DNA from: Chelonoidis abingdonii
Lineage: Eukaryota > Chordata > Testudines > Testudinidae
NCBI RefSeq assembly: GCF_003597395.2
Contig: NC_133777.1
Location: 63,781,624 to 63,845,623 of the forward strand
Length of the DNA stretch: 64,000 bases
Direction: 5' to 3'
The position numbers and the translations under genes were made by a program. The stretch's first letter is position 1, and each line of letters begins with the position of its first letter. Under the pieces are notes generated by a model. It made no database searches and was not told where the DNA came from. It saw only the letters and a list, made by a program, of their open reading frames with translations. Shown here piece by piece: positions 1 to 10,983 of this stretch.

Positions 1-832
1 TTGTGCTGGTATTAGGCTCTGCTGGTGTTGAGATTAGTTGTAGTTGAATAGAGAATTAACTCATCTCAGATTTTTTAAATAAAGTCCAAACATACAATGA
101 TGTGCATCATTTACAAAGTGCTTTACATCTTCAAATACATTACAGGTTTTCACTACTTACTAAGTGCAACACTCCTGTGAAATAATGTATTCCAGTCTCA
201 CTATATGTCTCATCCCTGGCTTCTGCTGAATACCCTGTCAAATTCTAGATCCCATTCCCAGTCTTCAAAGCCTTACATGGGATTGGCCCAATTTATCCAA
301 GGAAGTCCTCACTCTAGATGATTATGATCTGTTAAAACAATTCAGTTCCTCTGGAACAACAGAAATCTCAACATCAAGAATGAGACTTGTGTGTGTGCAG
401 GTATCAGTTTTCTCAGCATCTGGCCCATGTCTGTTAAATCCCACTTCCTGGATCTTCCTCACCTTTAGTGACGCCACCTAAATTACATATGGCCAAATCT
501 ACAACCAAAATATTGATATCACGTGAAGGAAAGAGAGTTTTTTGTAATAGCTGATGTATATAAAAACCTAGATAGTTGAGAGCAAACTGGGCATAATATC
601 AACTTCTTGCTTATTTCACAGCAGGGACTGAGTGTGTATTTGCTAGTAGCAGAGAAAGTTGCTAGCATGGAATGTCCATGCAGATAGAAGAAGGCTAGTT
701 TCTATTCTCCTGTCCATTAGGATGTTAGAGTGCAAAGTGTATGCAAATTTACAGAATTCTCTGTAAAAATGGCTTTGCTTTTTGGAATAGTTCTTTCACA
801 AGCTGACCCTGCTTTATTACATATCCTTTTAG
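1..832 (+). other. AP4E1 intron, 3' part
   Basis: Non-coding DNA upstream of the first visible AP4E1 exon. It ends in the branch-point and pyrimidine region of the 831-832 acceptor. It holds a short LINE-like piece (250-320) and otherwise nothing that I recognise. Confidence 0.6.
250..320 (+). mobile_element. L2/CR1-like LINE fragment (end of reverse transcriptase ORF)
   Basis: In the frame starting at 261 the + strand reads VFKALHGIGPIYPRKS. This matches the FKALHG.AP.YL motif that closes the ORF2 reverse transcriptase region of L2/CR1-type LINEs. Old and truncated; no intact frame around it. Confidence 0.45.
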
Positions 833-1091
833 GACCAATTGTCTGAAACTTGATGGTGTGAGGAAATTATGGGGGAAAGAAGGCTATCTCCCGAAAAAAG
901 AGAACAAAACAGGAAAAGAAGATAAAACACAACCTGTTCCTCCAGATAGCATATTAATGGGACATGTAGTCGATCCTCCTCTGATGCAGTCTGAGCAACA
1001 GGTAGTCAGCCTTTCGGAGGAAGAAAAGGAGAAGAAGCAGCTAGCATCAACATTGTTTGTTGGGCTAGGGTCAAACAGCAGTATCAGTCTG
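833..1091 (+). CDS. AP4E1: AP4E1 coding exon (hinge region), fifth from the end
   Basis: Internal exon of the epsilon large subunit of the AP-4 adaptor complex, which sorts cargo such as ATG9A at the trans-Golgi network. A pyrimidine-rich tract ending in AG at 831-832 gives the acceptor. The first base completes a split codon, followed by 86 codons. The donor is GTAGGT at 1092. The frame reads KLWGKEGYLPKKE near the start and STLFVGLG near the end, both of which I recognise from vertebrate AP4E1. The exon ends in phase 0, which fits the next exon at 2041. It encodes the charged, low-complexity hinge between the trunk and the ear. A donor at 1096 is also possible but would break the frame into the next exon. 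Identity is from recalled family sequence, not a search. Confidence 0.9.
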
Positions 1092-1652
1092 GTAGGTGAT
1101 TTTTTTTATAAATTACAAGTTACAAAGTTTACAAAATAACTATTTAATTACAGTTATTTATGTACAGCTGCTCTCAAATCAGTATTCAGTAGCATTTAGA
1201 ATGTGACATGAATTAAAAAAAGGAGATTGGAAATAGCTGTTGTTACCTAAAGAACCTGTTTATTGGGGCTCCTAAAAAGAAAGGAGCAAAAAATACTTAA
1301 AATGACAGATTTTAAAATCAAGCAGCTTCTTCAGTTATTAAAGGCTTTGGAGTGAATTGTCCTGAGTAATCAGAACTCCCCTGTGTTCACACTGCTCCCC
1401 TGTTTGCTTGCCCTGCCTCCTCACAAAACTCAGACTATGCTAAGCTTCCCAAGTATTCGGTACCTTTAATCCAGCTTCAAAGAGCCATTGGAAGTTGCAG
1501 AGCTCGCATACCTGGCAGTACAGGTTAAGACTGACACCTTTTCCATATATTGTGCCTTGGTGTGCTTTTCAACAGAAGATAAAGAATTTCCTAATTGTAC
1601 AGGAACCACAATGATGCCTGCACTACTGAACAACTCCAGTACCCTCAAAGTA

Positions 1653-1840
1653 CACCTCTACTCTGATATAATGCGACCCAATATAACACAAATTCGGATA
1701 TAACGTGGTAAAGCACTGCTCTGTGGGGGTGGGGTTGCTCACTCCAGTGGATCAAAGCAAGTTCGATATAATGCGGTTTCACCGATAACGCAGTAAGATT
1801 TTTTGGCTCCCGAGGACAGCGTTATATAGGGGTAGAGGTG
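1653..1840. mobile_element. Short Tc1/mariner-type MITE with TA target duplication
   Basis: 188-bp element with imperfect terminal inverted repeats: the left end starts CACCTCTACTCTGATATAAT and the right end reads back as CACCTCTACCCCTATATAAC. It is flanked by TA on both sides (1651-1652 and 1841-1842). There is no coding sequence. It lies in the AP4E1 intron between the exons at 833 and 2041. Confidence 0.75.
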
Positions 1841-2040
1841 TAACTTCTTAAGTGTCCTAAGCAGTGTCCAGTGCATATTGTAAAACAAATCTTTATTTAA
1901 AGGTCATCTCCATGGGACAGTTAACTTTTATTTGCCCTTTGTCCCTGGTCCTTCCAGACAGGCTTCACTCTGTTAATTAAACCAGTCACCAAGTCAAAGA
2001 AAATAAATAAATGTAAAAATCTCTTCTGTTTTTTCTTCAG

Positions 2041-2616
2041 ATGGGGAGAGCAGACACCATCAATCAGAAATTAAAAAAAAAATCAAAAATAAGTGAAACC
2101 CAGAATAGCGAAGAAGCATCTAGCTTCCAAAATATTGCTACCTTGCCTTTCAGTCCTTTACCTGATACAGCTCCTAACAATAAGGAAAACTTTCAGGGCA
2201 ATGAACATCTCGGATTAAGGAAAGTCTCACTGAGTTCTTCAGAAGTTTTGGAAGCTAGTGTATCATTTGATACGTCTCAATCCCTAAGAGAAGCTGGACT
2301 GGATGAGAAGCTTTCAAACTGTAGACTATCAACATCCTCTTTGTTTGCTGATAGTAATATTGAAGTTTTTCAGCCTCCCAAAACTGTTCCAGATATAGTT
2401 GCCAGGAAGGCCCCCTTGAGTCTTTGCTTACCAGAAGAACTAGCTGGTCACCCTCATTCAGAAATAGTAGAGCTTTGTAGCTGTGACATCCTGACTGTGT
2501 ACTCATGTAAAGTTTGGACAGATGATTGTTCACTGCTTGTCCTGTTTGTTGCCAACAACAGCACCTCACCACTCAAAACTGTGAACCTAGTGTTTGAAAC
2601 TACAGAGCATTTTAAG
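2041..2616 (+). CDS. AP4E1: AP4E1 coding exon (hinge and start of ear domain)
   Basis: Largest AP4E1 exon here: 576 nt, exactly 192 codons, phase 0 at both ends. The acceptor is a long T-rich tract ending TTCTTCAG at 2040 and the donor is GTAAGA at 2617. The product is Ser/Asn/Thr-rich hinge (SSFQNIATLPFSPL near the start, CRLSTSSLFADSNIEVF in the middle). It passes into the start of the C-terminal appendage with VWTDDCSLLVLFVANNSTSP. This low-conservation hinge, joined to a conserved appendage, is what is expected of large adaptin subunits. An in-frame ATG sits exactly at the exon start but is not a translation start, because the upstream exon joins in frame. The exon is followed 90 bp downstream by a second AG acceptor-like site (see findings). 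Confidence 0.92.
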
Positions 2617-2840
2617 GTAAGAAAATGAATTGTTGTACAATAGAAGAGAACCATTGGTTTCCTCTGTTTTTCACTTATGACATACAGTGAGTTTTTTCTT
2701 TTCAGATAGTTCAGACAGTTGATAAGCTTTTCATGACTTTTAAGGAATCAGACATATTACTATTTTTGTTCTCATATAGTGAGGCCAGTCAAGATGTTTT
2801 AGAGATTTCTTTAGGACTTCAGCTACATCTGGGATTTGTA

Positions 2841-3837
2841 CAGTAACTCCTCACTTAAAGTCTTCTCGGTTAACTTGCTGATCAATTAGGGAACATGCTC
2901 ATTAAAGCTGTGCAATGCTCCCTTATAATGTCTTTTCGCAGCCGCCTGCTTTGTCCACTGCTTGCAGAAAGAGCAGCCCTTTGCAACTAACTGGTGGGGG
3001 CTTGGAACCAAGGTGGACAGGCAGTCCCGCCTATCAGCCCCCTGTTCCCCTAAGTTCCCTGGGCAGCAGCTGCCCAGCAAGCTATCAATTGCTGGCAGTT
3101 CAGGTGTCCCTCCCCCACTGCCATGTGGTGCTCCTGCCCTCTGCCTTGGAGCTGCTCCCAGGAGCCTCTTGCTTGCTGTTTGGGAGTGGGGGTGGGTGGG
3201 GGGCTAATGTCACGGTGTCCCCCTCCCCCCTGCTCCTGCACCCCATTTACCCCATCTCCATGGGGAGTCGGGGAACACCACAGAGCTCAGGACAGAGGGA
3301 GCTTCCTGGCAGCAGCTTGCTGTCTCAGCTTACTGATCTGATTAAAAAGGCAGTGTACTTAGAGTGGGTTCAGCATACTTAAAGGGGACATGCGCATCTC
3401 TCTCTCTCTGACACCCACACACACACACACATCTCTGTCGTGCTGTCTCCCCTCCCTCCAGTCCTGCTGCCTTGTAGAGTGTGAGGCTACATTAACAACA
3501 ACAGGTTAACCCTTGAGGGCTCAGCTAAAAGCTAATTCATCATTTAGCAGTAAGGCATTCCCTGGGAAATAGCCCGCCCCTTCCACCCTCTGACTTCACC
3601 ACCTCAACCAAGCTTCACAAGCATCATTGCTGTGTACAGTATTAAATTGTTTTAAATGTATGCTCTGTGTGTGTGTATATATATGTAGCCTTGTCTGGTG
3701 AAAAAAATTTCCCTGACACCTACTCCCCCCTCCTCCTTACATTAATTTTTATGGGGAAATTGGATTAGCTTAGCATCGTTTCACTTAAAGTCGCATTTTT
3801 CAGGAACATAACTACAACGTTAAGTGAGGAGTTACTG
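2841..3837. mobile_element. Tigger-like non-autonomous DNA transposon, about 1 kb
   Basis: Terminal inverted repeats: the left end starts CAGTAACTCCTCACTTAAAG and the right end reads back as CAGTAACTCCTCACTTAACG. TA target duplications lie at 2839-2840 and 3838-3839. The interior is GC-rich (Gln/Ser/Pro-rich shadow frames only) and contains a CT then CA microsatellite at 3398-3431 and a TG/TA run at 3666-3684. No DDE transposase is recognisable. It sits in the AP4E1 intron between exons 2041 and 5386. Confidence 0.8.
3398..3431. repeat. CT/CA microsatellite
   Basis: A run of TC dinucleotides followed, after a short break, by CA dinucleotides inside the 2841-3837 transposon. Confidence 0.7.
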
Positions 3838-3940
3838 TATATTGGTTGGTAAAGGAAGATCATGGTAAAAAACTGTTAAGGATGTAACAGAAAAATCGTA
3901 TTGATTCAACCTCAAACTTTTACATGTGTTAATTAATCTA

Positions 3941-4199
3941 AGGGTATGTCTACATTTGAACTGGGAGGGGGTACACATACCCACACCGGCTCTGCTTTAG
4001 TGACTGTCTAAAAATAAATGTGCGTCCACAGCAGTATGGCTGGCTGTTTGTACATTTGGATATGTACTCAGGGGGCTAGCCTGAGCTTCCGGCTGTGCTG
4101 CTGAGGAGACACGGCTACTTTTAGGCACTAGCCCGAGCAGAGCTAACATGGGTACATGTTTGCAAGCTGGGAATCACACCACAAATGTAGATATACCCT
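3941..4199. mobile_element. hAT-like MITE with GTCTACA ends
   Basis: About 259 bp with inverted ends: left AGGGTATGTCTACATTTGAA, right reading back as AGGGTATATCTACATTTGTG. Non-coding. I did not find a convincing target duplication. Its terminal motif is shared with several other families in this window. Confidence 0.65.
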
Positions 4200-5199
4200 A
4201 AAAAGTATTTATGGATTGCTGTAAATATCCGTGGATCTTGCTGTATTCCAAGATGTGGCCATTTGCACATACCTGAAACATGGTTAGATATCCTCAAAAT
4301 GACAGTATATGCCAGTGATAATACTGAGCATTGGATATTCAATATTCATAAGAGTGCTGACTGATCTATAGAAATTGTTTCCTGTTCGAAAGCAGAAGGG
4401 TAGACTTTTGGGGTAGGAGGGGAGAGGGAATCCACTGAAGGGGAGTTCAGGTACAGAATCATCAAATCTGTTTCTGCAGCAGTCCATTGCTAACTGGATC
4501 AGTGGAAATAAGCAAAAGGCTTATTAGAAGTAGCTTTAACAGGGGCCTGGTAATGGGTTTTGATGCCTTTTTCCTGTAGAATTTCTGGTTTGAATCATGC
4601 TAGGTTGTGGCCATCACAAATCTAGTTGGTTATGTTGTTAGCTGACAAGTGTCCATACCACAGACCGTTACCACAGTTGGCACCCGTGCAGTGGCAGAGT
4701 GGCAGTCTCAGCAGAGGCCAAAGACTGAATGTCGATGGAAATGGAATCTTGCAGTTTCACTGTCTGCAGCGTGAACTTGTTTTGAGGATAAATCAAGGCT
4801 TTCAGTTTCCAGGGCTGTCAGTTCAAAAACTTTCCCTGAGCACTAAATTCACTTTGAATAGTTAGTCAAAGTGTATTTCTGTAAAATTTTACAGTTAAAC
4901 CCAAACCAGCAGTACAATAGTCCTGGGTAAATTTACAGTATGGTGAATAAGACATGCAACAGTATTATGGTTCTATTCAGCAATGATGGAGTACAGTGAG
5001 AGCAGTTCAAAGAGCATTCTCAGCTTACAAGATTTCCTGTTCACCCTCTGCTAAAACAAATGGCTATTTTACAATAAAATCCTGGTAGAGAAGTTGAGTT
5101 GACTGTTTGGAATGTCATTTTTTGACTAGTGAAACTGCCGTGTGCATTTCCATAGAAGTTAAATGTAATTTAGTGTGCATGTTGGAGTGGGATTGTCCT

Positions 5200-5292
5200 T
5201 TGTGATCCTGATCTCACACCTAATGGAAATCGGGATTGATGCCATTGCAGTCAATTAGGTTACGTGAGTGTAAGATCAGAATCAGTCCTGGT
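5200..5292. repeat. Short palindromic dispersed repeat
   Basis: About 90 bp whose ends are imperfect inverted copies (GATCCTGATCTCACAC at the left, GTGTAAGATCAGAATCA at the right). It belongs to the general class of short fold-back repeats seen again at 35.3, 37.45, 50.96 and 51.33 kb. Confidence 0.5.
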
Positions 5293-5385
5293 GTGTTCAG
5301 GGATTGTAAACTCTAGATTAACAATTTCTAGTTGACAGTAATCTGAATATTTTTTATACCTCTTAACTTTTTTCTTTATTTGTAG

Positions 5386-5570
5386 ATCTTTGAGAGTCTT
5401 AGCTGTCATTTTCCTGTAATAGAAGCTCAAAGCATGGAAAGCTGCCAAAAGTGTGTGCAGTTGGAAAAAGTCTGTACAGAGGGCATTCTCTCTGGCTCCA
5501 TTAGTTATCATCTAGATATGGATACTCACCTTGAATTTTCACTAATTTTCTCACTGTCAGATTTCATCAG
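5386..5570 (+). CDS. AP4E1: AP4E1 coding exon (appendage/ear domain, third from end)
   Basis: 185-nt exon. The acceptor is a strong T-rich tract ending TTTGTAG at 5385 and the donor is GTAAGT at 5571. It encodes 61 codons plus two bases (AG) of an Arg codon. The reading frame contains CHFPVIEAQSMESCQKCVQL and then SGSISYHLDMDTHLEFSL, ending SLSDFI(R). This corresponds to the beta-sandwich part of the epsilon appendage, where adaptor ear domains bind accessory proteins (for AP-4, tepsin and others). The upstream intron of 2.77 kb holds a Tigger-like element (2841-3837) and a MITE (3941-4199). Phase 2 at the 3' end is completed by the A at 9216. Confidence 0.92.
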
Positions 5571-6527
5571 GTAAGTCACTGATAAAATAAGACTGTTTTA
5601 AAAAATCTGGTATTGCAGTCGAAGTAGTAAATAGCACAGGATGGCTCAGGAGGCTGATGATGGGAAATAGAGACTTTTGTCTGTGGGCTGTTGGTTGTTA
5701 ATCTGATTCAGACTGGTAATGTTAGTACAGTATGTCACCACTTGTTAATGGCCTATTAATATGTGAAATAAGTGTGTTGGCATTAGTCTGGTTCCTAGAG
5801 GCCAGTAATGCCATCACAGTTCCCCCCATCATCACAACTGGCTCCTTCGTTGGCTGTCTCAGCAGAAAGAGCCTGGAATGAATACGCATGGAGACTGAGC
5901 AACCCGCTCATCTTTAATAATCATCTGTCCATGTTGAGCATTCATAGCAGGGGCAGTGTAAGGAGGCTAGTACAGCAATTGCTTTGCTGTGCCTAGTCTT
6001 ATAAATTGAGGAGTTCAGAAATGAGGAATGTCAGTCCAACACCTTCAGTGAGCATTAAAGTTCACATTGTTTTCATGGCTTTAAAAATTATATACATAGT
6101 GACTTTCACCAGCTTTTCTGCTACCTTCCTTTTTGCTTTTTAAATGTATATTTGAGATAGTAAAAGTTATTCTGTTGTAAATTAAGATGGCATGATCTAA
6201 ATTCCTTCCATTGTACTACAAGAAAGACTGAGATTAGTCATTCAGGCATGAATCTTTTTCTCCTCTTCTCTCCTCCCTCTTCCCAACATCTCTCCTTGGA
6301 GTTTAGGTTTTTATTCCAAATAATAATAATAAAAAAAATGTGTCTCAAAACCACACTGTAAAGATTAACTCTATTTTGTTCTGTACTAACGCTTAAATTT
6401 TTTTTAGTATCCACTACTTATTTGCTACTATGGAAAATATAGTGTTTTGTGGTGAGACAAGGCACTTAGTAATGTTGCCACAAAGGTTTTGGATAGTAAA
6501 AAATGTTAATACCTTTGACTGCAGAAG

Positions 6528-6562
6528 ATAGCTTAGCTTAATTTAGCTTAGCTTAGCTTAGT
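6528..6562 (+). repeat. TTAGC/TTTAGC short tandem repeat
   Basis: About six TAGCTT units, interrupted once, in the AP4E1 intron. A microsatellite; see rejected items for the telomere resemblance. Confidence 0.7.
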
Positions 6563-6750
6563 TTTGGTGTCTGGCCAAATAATTATCTTTAGAAAGGATT
6601 CAGTTACCTAGATTATCCAAAATATTGATTTCCACTGAATTATGAATTCAAGAGCTAAGAACAAATCCCATAAGACTACAGAATGCTTTTTCACTTGGAC
6701 ACATTCACTGGAAATATGAAATACCCTTTTGGAGTGTTGAATGAAACTGA

Positions 6751-8633
6751 GGCCTGGTCTACACTATGCGTTTAAACCGATTTTAGCAGCGTTAAACTGA
6801 TTTAACGCTACACCCATCCACACAACGAGGCCGTTTATATTGATATAAAGGGCTCTTTAAACCGGTTTCTGTACTCCTCCCCGACGAGAGGAGTAGCGCT
6901 GAAATCAGTATTAACATATCGGATTATGGTTAGTGTGGCCGCAAATCGACAGTATTGGCCTCTGGGCGGTATCCCACAGTGCACCATTCTGACCGCTCTG
7001 AACAGCAATCTGAACTCAGATGCAGTGGCCAGGTAGACAGGAAAAGCCCCATGAACTTTTGAATTTCATTTCCTGTTTGCCCAGCATAGAGCTCTGATCA
7101 GCATGGGTGGCGATGCAGTCCCAAATCCAAAAATGCCAAAGCATTTGAAAAAAATCTCTAGGCTATGATACAGAGTCCACAGCACAGTGCTGTGTGACAA
7201 GCGTAATGGAAAGCCAAAGAATCAAATGGACTCTCATGGAGGGAGGGAGTACTGAGGACTCCAGCTATCCCACAGTCCCCAGCAGTCTCCGAAAAGTGTT
7301 TGCATTCTTGGCTGAGCTCCCAATGCCTGTAGGGTCAAACATTCGAGGGTTCAGGGGTGAGCCTCTAATTCCCCCCTTCCCCCGCGTGAAAAAAGGGAAA
7401 AAAACGTCTGACTTCTTGACTTTCAATGTCAACCCTATTCTAACGGCAGCGCTGGTAGAGCGTGCGCTGCGGCAGGAACACATGTATCCTTCCCCCTCTC
7501 CCTCCCCTCCCCGGTATCAGAACAGGACAAGATTTACTGCTATCCATCGTGCACATCAGCCTGAGGCTCCGGCTGGCCTCAGGTAGGTCGGCCGGTGGCG
7601 CCTGGTAAAATATAGGAATACTCCCGTATATCCAGCTAGATGTGCAGAACGCTGTAACTACATCTTTCATAGCAACTGGTGCGAGCCTCCATCAGACCCC
7701 TCCCTTCATGTTAAAGAAAAGATTCTTACTGCCTGGACTATCATAGCCACGGATTCTGGCTCGCTTCCCCACACACTTAATGTCTGCCTGGACTAATACA
7801 GCTGGAGCTGCTCCCCTCATTTTTATCGCAGAAAAGTCAGTGTTCTTATTCCTGCATTCTTTTTACTTCACATACAAATGAGGGACACGCAACGTAGCCA
7901 GGAGTGGGAGCAGGAAGCAACGGGGGTGTTGTTGCAGGGCACCCCTAGAATGAGCTTAGCTCATCATTTCTGCGGGATCTGACACGGAGTGCTGTGCTCT
8001 CTACACTGTTTTCTTAGTACATCTGCCCAATATCTAGGCAGACTCATTTTTTAAATACCATGAAGAGGATTGACATGGGGAGTCATTCACATTTGTCTTG
8101 CGCCCGGCCGACCTCCCGCCAGGCACCCATGACAGCAGCGACAGTAACACGAATAACCGTCTCTGCTGCTGCAAAGGCAAATGAACGCTGCTGTGTAGCG
8201 CTGCAGTTACTCCTCTGTTACCAACATCCAGTAGACATAGTGAATAAAAAAAAAAAAGCTAAAGGCTCCATGGTTGCTGTGCTGTGGCATTCCAGGCAAT
8301 CCAGGAAAAAAGGAAGCGCGAATCATGTCGCCATTGCTTATGAAATTATGAGTAATGGTGCCGAATTCCTAAGATCCCCGCGACACTGTTTTGCACACAT
8401 CATGCATTGGGTCTTAACCCAGAAAGCAAGGGGAGTACTGACGGGAAACTATGATATCTACGGATAGCTACCCACAGTGCAACGCTCCAGAAATCGATGC
8501 TAGCCTCGGACCATGGAGGCACACCACCGAATTAATGTGCTTAGTGTGGCCACGTGCACTCAACTTTATACCATCTGTTTTACAAAACCGGTTTATGTAA
8601 AATCGGAATAATCCCGTAGTGTAGACGTACCCT
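6751..8633. mobile_element. Non-autonomous DNA transposon, copy 1 of a family also at 52.4 kb
   Basis: About 1.88 kb with imperfect inverted ends: left CTGGTCTACACTATGCG, right reading back as GGGTACGTCTACACTACGG. Blocks shared with copy 2 (52359-53565) include the segment around GACGAGAGGAGTAGCGCT near the left end. Others are a TATCCCACAGTGCACC block and a GCTACCCACAGTGCAACGCTCC block near the right end. Copy 1 has extra central sequence compared with copy 2. Open frames inside (7194-7586 and 8060-8467) show no transposase motif and are not shared in frame with copy 2. The ends look hAT-like, but no clean 8-bp target duplication was found. Confidence 0.75.
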
Positions 8634-9215
8634 GATTGGACAGAAAGGATAATAAAGGTATGTTGCTTCCAAGAGAAAGTAAATTGTAAATCTTTGAAAC
8701 TGAGTGAGTTTATTTTAAATGGAGGGACCCAAATTGTGTGAGAGGACTGACCACTTTTACTATAAAAACAACTCATGCTCTTTATTTTTCATTCCTGAAG
8801 TAGTGGAAGTGACATTTTGTGTTCAAGCAGCCAATTTGTTTTTAAATTAGACTTTGTCCTTGAGAGCAACATTTATAAGATTTCCACAGTAAACTCTTTA
8901 TTTCAGGCACTTATAACTTGGCAATTTAAGTGGCATTAGTCTGAAGTTAGTCAGCACTAATGTTTAAGCTAAATAATCTTTTTTTAATTTAATTTTTTTT
9001 TGGTAATGTTTTAATTTAATTTAATTTCTGTAAAAAGCAATTCAGGCTCTTTGTATTGTGGAGTAGAAGGGTTGTGTTTCGACAAGTGCATTTTTAAAAT
9101 TGTTTGTTTGCTTTGCTATATAATGGTTTTCAGATACAGATGATTTTGGAGATCAGATATATTCAGAATAATACAGAGGTTGTTTTACTCAGATGTGTGT
9201 TAAAATATTTTTCAG

Positions 9216-9373
9216 ACCAATGAAAATTACCACTGAAGACTTTGGGAGACTGTGGCTGTCCTTTTCTAATGATGTGAAACAAAATATAAAAATGTCACCT
9301 TCTCAGGGATCTCTCTCAATAGCTCTGAATGCCCTGAAGCAGAAACTAAAGCTTCATATTGTTGAAATTATTG
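9216..9373 (+). CDS. AP4E1: AP4E1 coding exon (appendage, penultimate)
   Basis: 158-nt exon after acceptor TTTTTCAG (9215). Its first base completes the Arg codon split from the previous exon, and 52 codons follow. The last base, G, is the first position of a Gly codon split across the intron. The donor is GTGAGTG at 9374. The frame reads RPMKITTEDFGRLWLSFSND followed by VKQNIKM. Its end is KLKLHIVEIIG, the platform subdomain of the ear and the best conserved part of AP4E1. The intron before it (5571-9215) is lengthened by a 1.9 kb transposon at about 6751-8633. Confidence 0.95.
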
Positions 9374-9743
9374 GTGAGTGAATTAACATTTATATTCTAT
9401 ATTCTATATCTCGGTGCTGTAAGTGCCCATGGTTTTGCAGCACATATGTTTTTATCTTCAGTGCTTCTGAAAATAGATATGTTTTCAGAAATATTTTGAA
9501 AGAGGTGAGGGAACTGGCAGGCAAGCTTTGAAGGTTTGTGTGAAATAAGGCGTGAAATTGGGAGTGACAAGGGGGCTAATTAGGAATGATGTTTGGTGAA
9601 GCATGGGATGAGTTGCAGATGTGAGAGAAGAGGGCAGAAAAATGTTACACGTGAAAGGACACTTAAATTTGAATTATATTTAATATGAATTGCAGTTATT
9701 TCTTTTAGTTTTAAATATATTTGTTGTCTTTGTTGTTTTTAAG

Positions 9744-9904
9744 GTAACGAGGGAATAGCGGCATGCCAGCTACTTCCATCAATCCCCTGTCTGCTGCATT
9801 GTCGTACTCATGCAAGGACACTGGCACTCTGGTTTAGATCCTCTTGTTCTGCTCTTCCAGACAGTTTATTGTATCAGTGTCAAAAGATGATGGAGGAATC
9901 TTAA
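9744..9904 (+). CDS. AP4E1: AP4E1 terminal coding exon with stop
   Basis: Last coding exon. The acceptor is TGTTTTTAAG at 9743, and GT at 9744-9745 completes the split Gly codon. Then follow 52 sense codons and TAA at 9902-9904. The product includes NEGIAACQLLPSIPCLLHCR, ALWFRSSCSALP, and ends LLYQCQKMMEES, which I recognise as the conserved AP4E1 C terminus. With the four exons upstream, the window holds 445 residues of a protein that is about 1,137 residues in human. The trunk domain is therefore encoded to the left of the window. Loss of AP-4 epsilon in people causes AP-4-associated spastic paraplegia (SPG51). No internal stop or frameshift is seen, so the gene looks functional. Confidence 0.95.
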
Positions 9905-9952
9905 TTGCAACAGTGCCTGCTTTTCTAACCTGGTGGTGTAAAAATAAATTCA

Positions 9953-9958
9953 TACAAA
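9953..9958 (+). promoter_or_regulatory. Candidate proximal poly(A) signal (AATAAA), AP4E1
   Basis: Exact AATAAA hexamer 49 bp past the AP4E1 stop codon. If used, it would give a very short 3' UTR. No strong GT-rich downstream element is obvious. Confidence 0.3.
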
Positions 9959-10983
9959 AGACTTACAGGGTTACACAAATGTTTACCAAAGCGAAATGAG
10001 TTAAGACGATACTCAAAAGTGGTTTGACCTGCCCCCCCACCCCCCTCCGAAACTGGCATATGCCATGTGGACTAACAGGAAAGTAGGATGATCTTCGATG
10101 TGCCTGCAGAAATGTGCTCAGGATTATACAGTTGCTGACAAATAACCTGATGAAGTATTGCTGTTTAAATGAAATGTATATTTCTTAGTTTATTGTAGAT
10201 GATTGAAAGTATTTATTTTCTATTATGTAATTTTTGTATGTAGCAACCCTTTACCCTTAGGAGCAGCTACTTAGCGCTAAATATTATTTTAAGGAAAACA
10301 TCACTGCTGTGAAGTCAGCTTTACTCTAAAAATGACTCAAATGCTTGTCTTTAACATTACCATTTACTTCATTTATGAGCTTTTTCTAAAGCTGCATTTT
10401 AAGCACTATTGGAAACAAAACCCGTACTGGCTGTTGCACATTGTACGTTATCTTACCACAGAGGATACAAGTGCACGCTTCGTAATTGTTTAACTGGCAT
10501 TAATTGGTCAGAAGTACTGCATGGGATCTTTCAGTCATTTACCAGTTAAGGATTTGACAATGGCGTCCACACAGTCTTTGGAAAATGGGAGAGGTGTCTA
10601 AAACTGGGAATTGTGTGGTGATAGCTGAATTGGATGGAGATCCATTGCTATCCAAGTCATGTGTATTGTGTCTGCAGCTCCTTGTCATTTTCATTTTATT
10701 CCTCTTCTTCACTTGCCTTTGGTAGAAGCCTGTAGCAATCATCAAAAGAACTGTGCATGTCCCAAAGAGATTTTTCAAAAGGATAGTAGAGGAACATATT
10801 AAGACTGGATTTATCATAGATGTGTAACAGAATTGAAAGTGCTGTGTATTTAATTTGGGCTGAAACATTTGAATTTACTTTGTTTTCTTTTATAATGCTA
10901 ATTATCTATTGATTGGTTATCAGTCTTTGTGAATTATTGCTTATAAATCGTTTGGATGTAATTGTGTGGTTATGAATCTTTCT

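Noticed and set aside
1488..1703. 71-codon frame with acceptor-like sequence before it
   Set aside because: Runs into the MITE at 1653 and has no similarity to AP4E1; the phase-0 junction from 1091 to 2041 already gives an uninterrupted family match.
2915..3382. 155-codon + strand frame with Ser/Leu/Gly-rich product
   Set aside because: It lies wholly inside the 2841-3837 transposon, overlaps frames in other phases, and has no domain, Kozak context or splice relation to AP4E1.
6528..6562. TTAGC/TTTAGC run resembling a telomere-like repeat (nematode TTAGGC)
   Set aside because: It is short, interrupted, in the middle of a gene, and vertebrate telomeres are TTAGGG. Treated as a microsatellite.
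7194..7586. 130-codon frame in the 6751-8633 element
   Set aside because: No transposase motif. The matching part of copy 2 at 52.9 kb does not keep the frame.
8060..8467. 135-codon frame in the same element
   Set aside because: Composition-driven, contains a poly(A) run, and is not conserved as a frame in copy 2.
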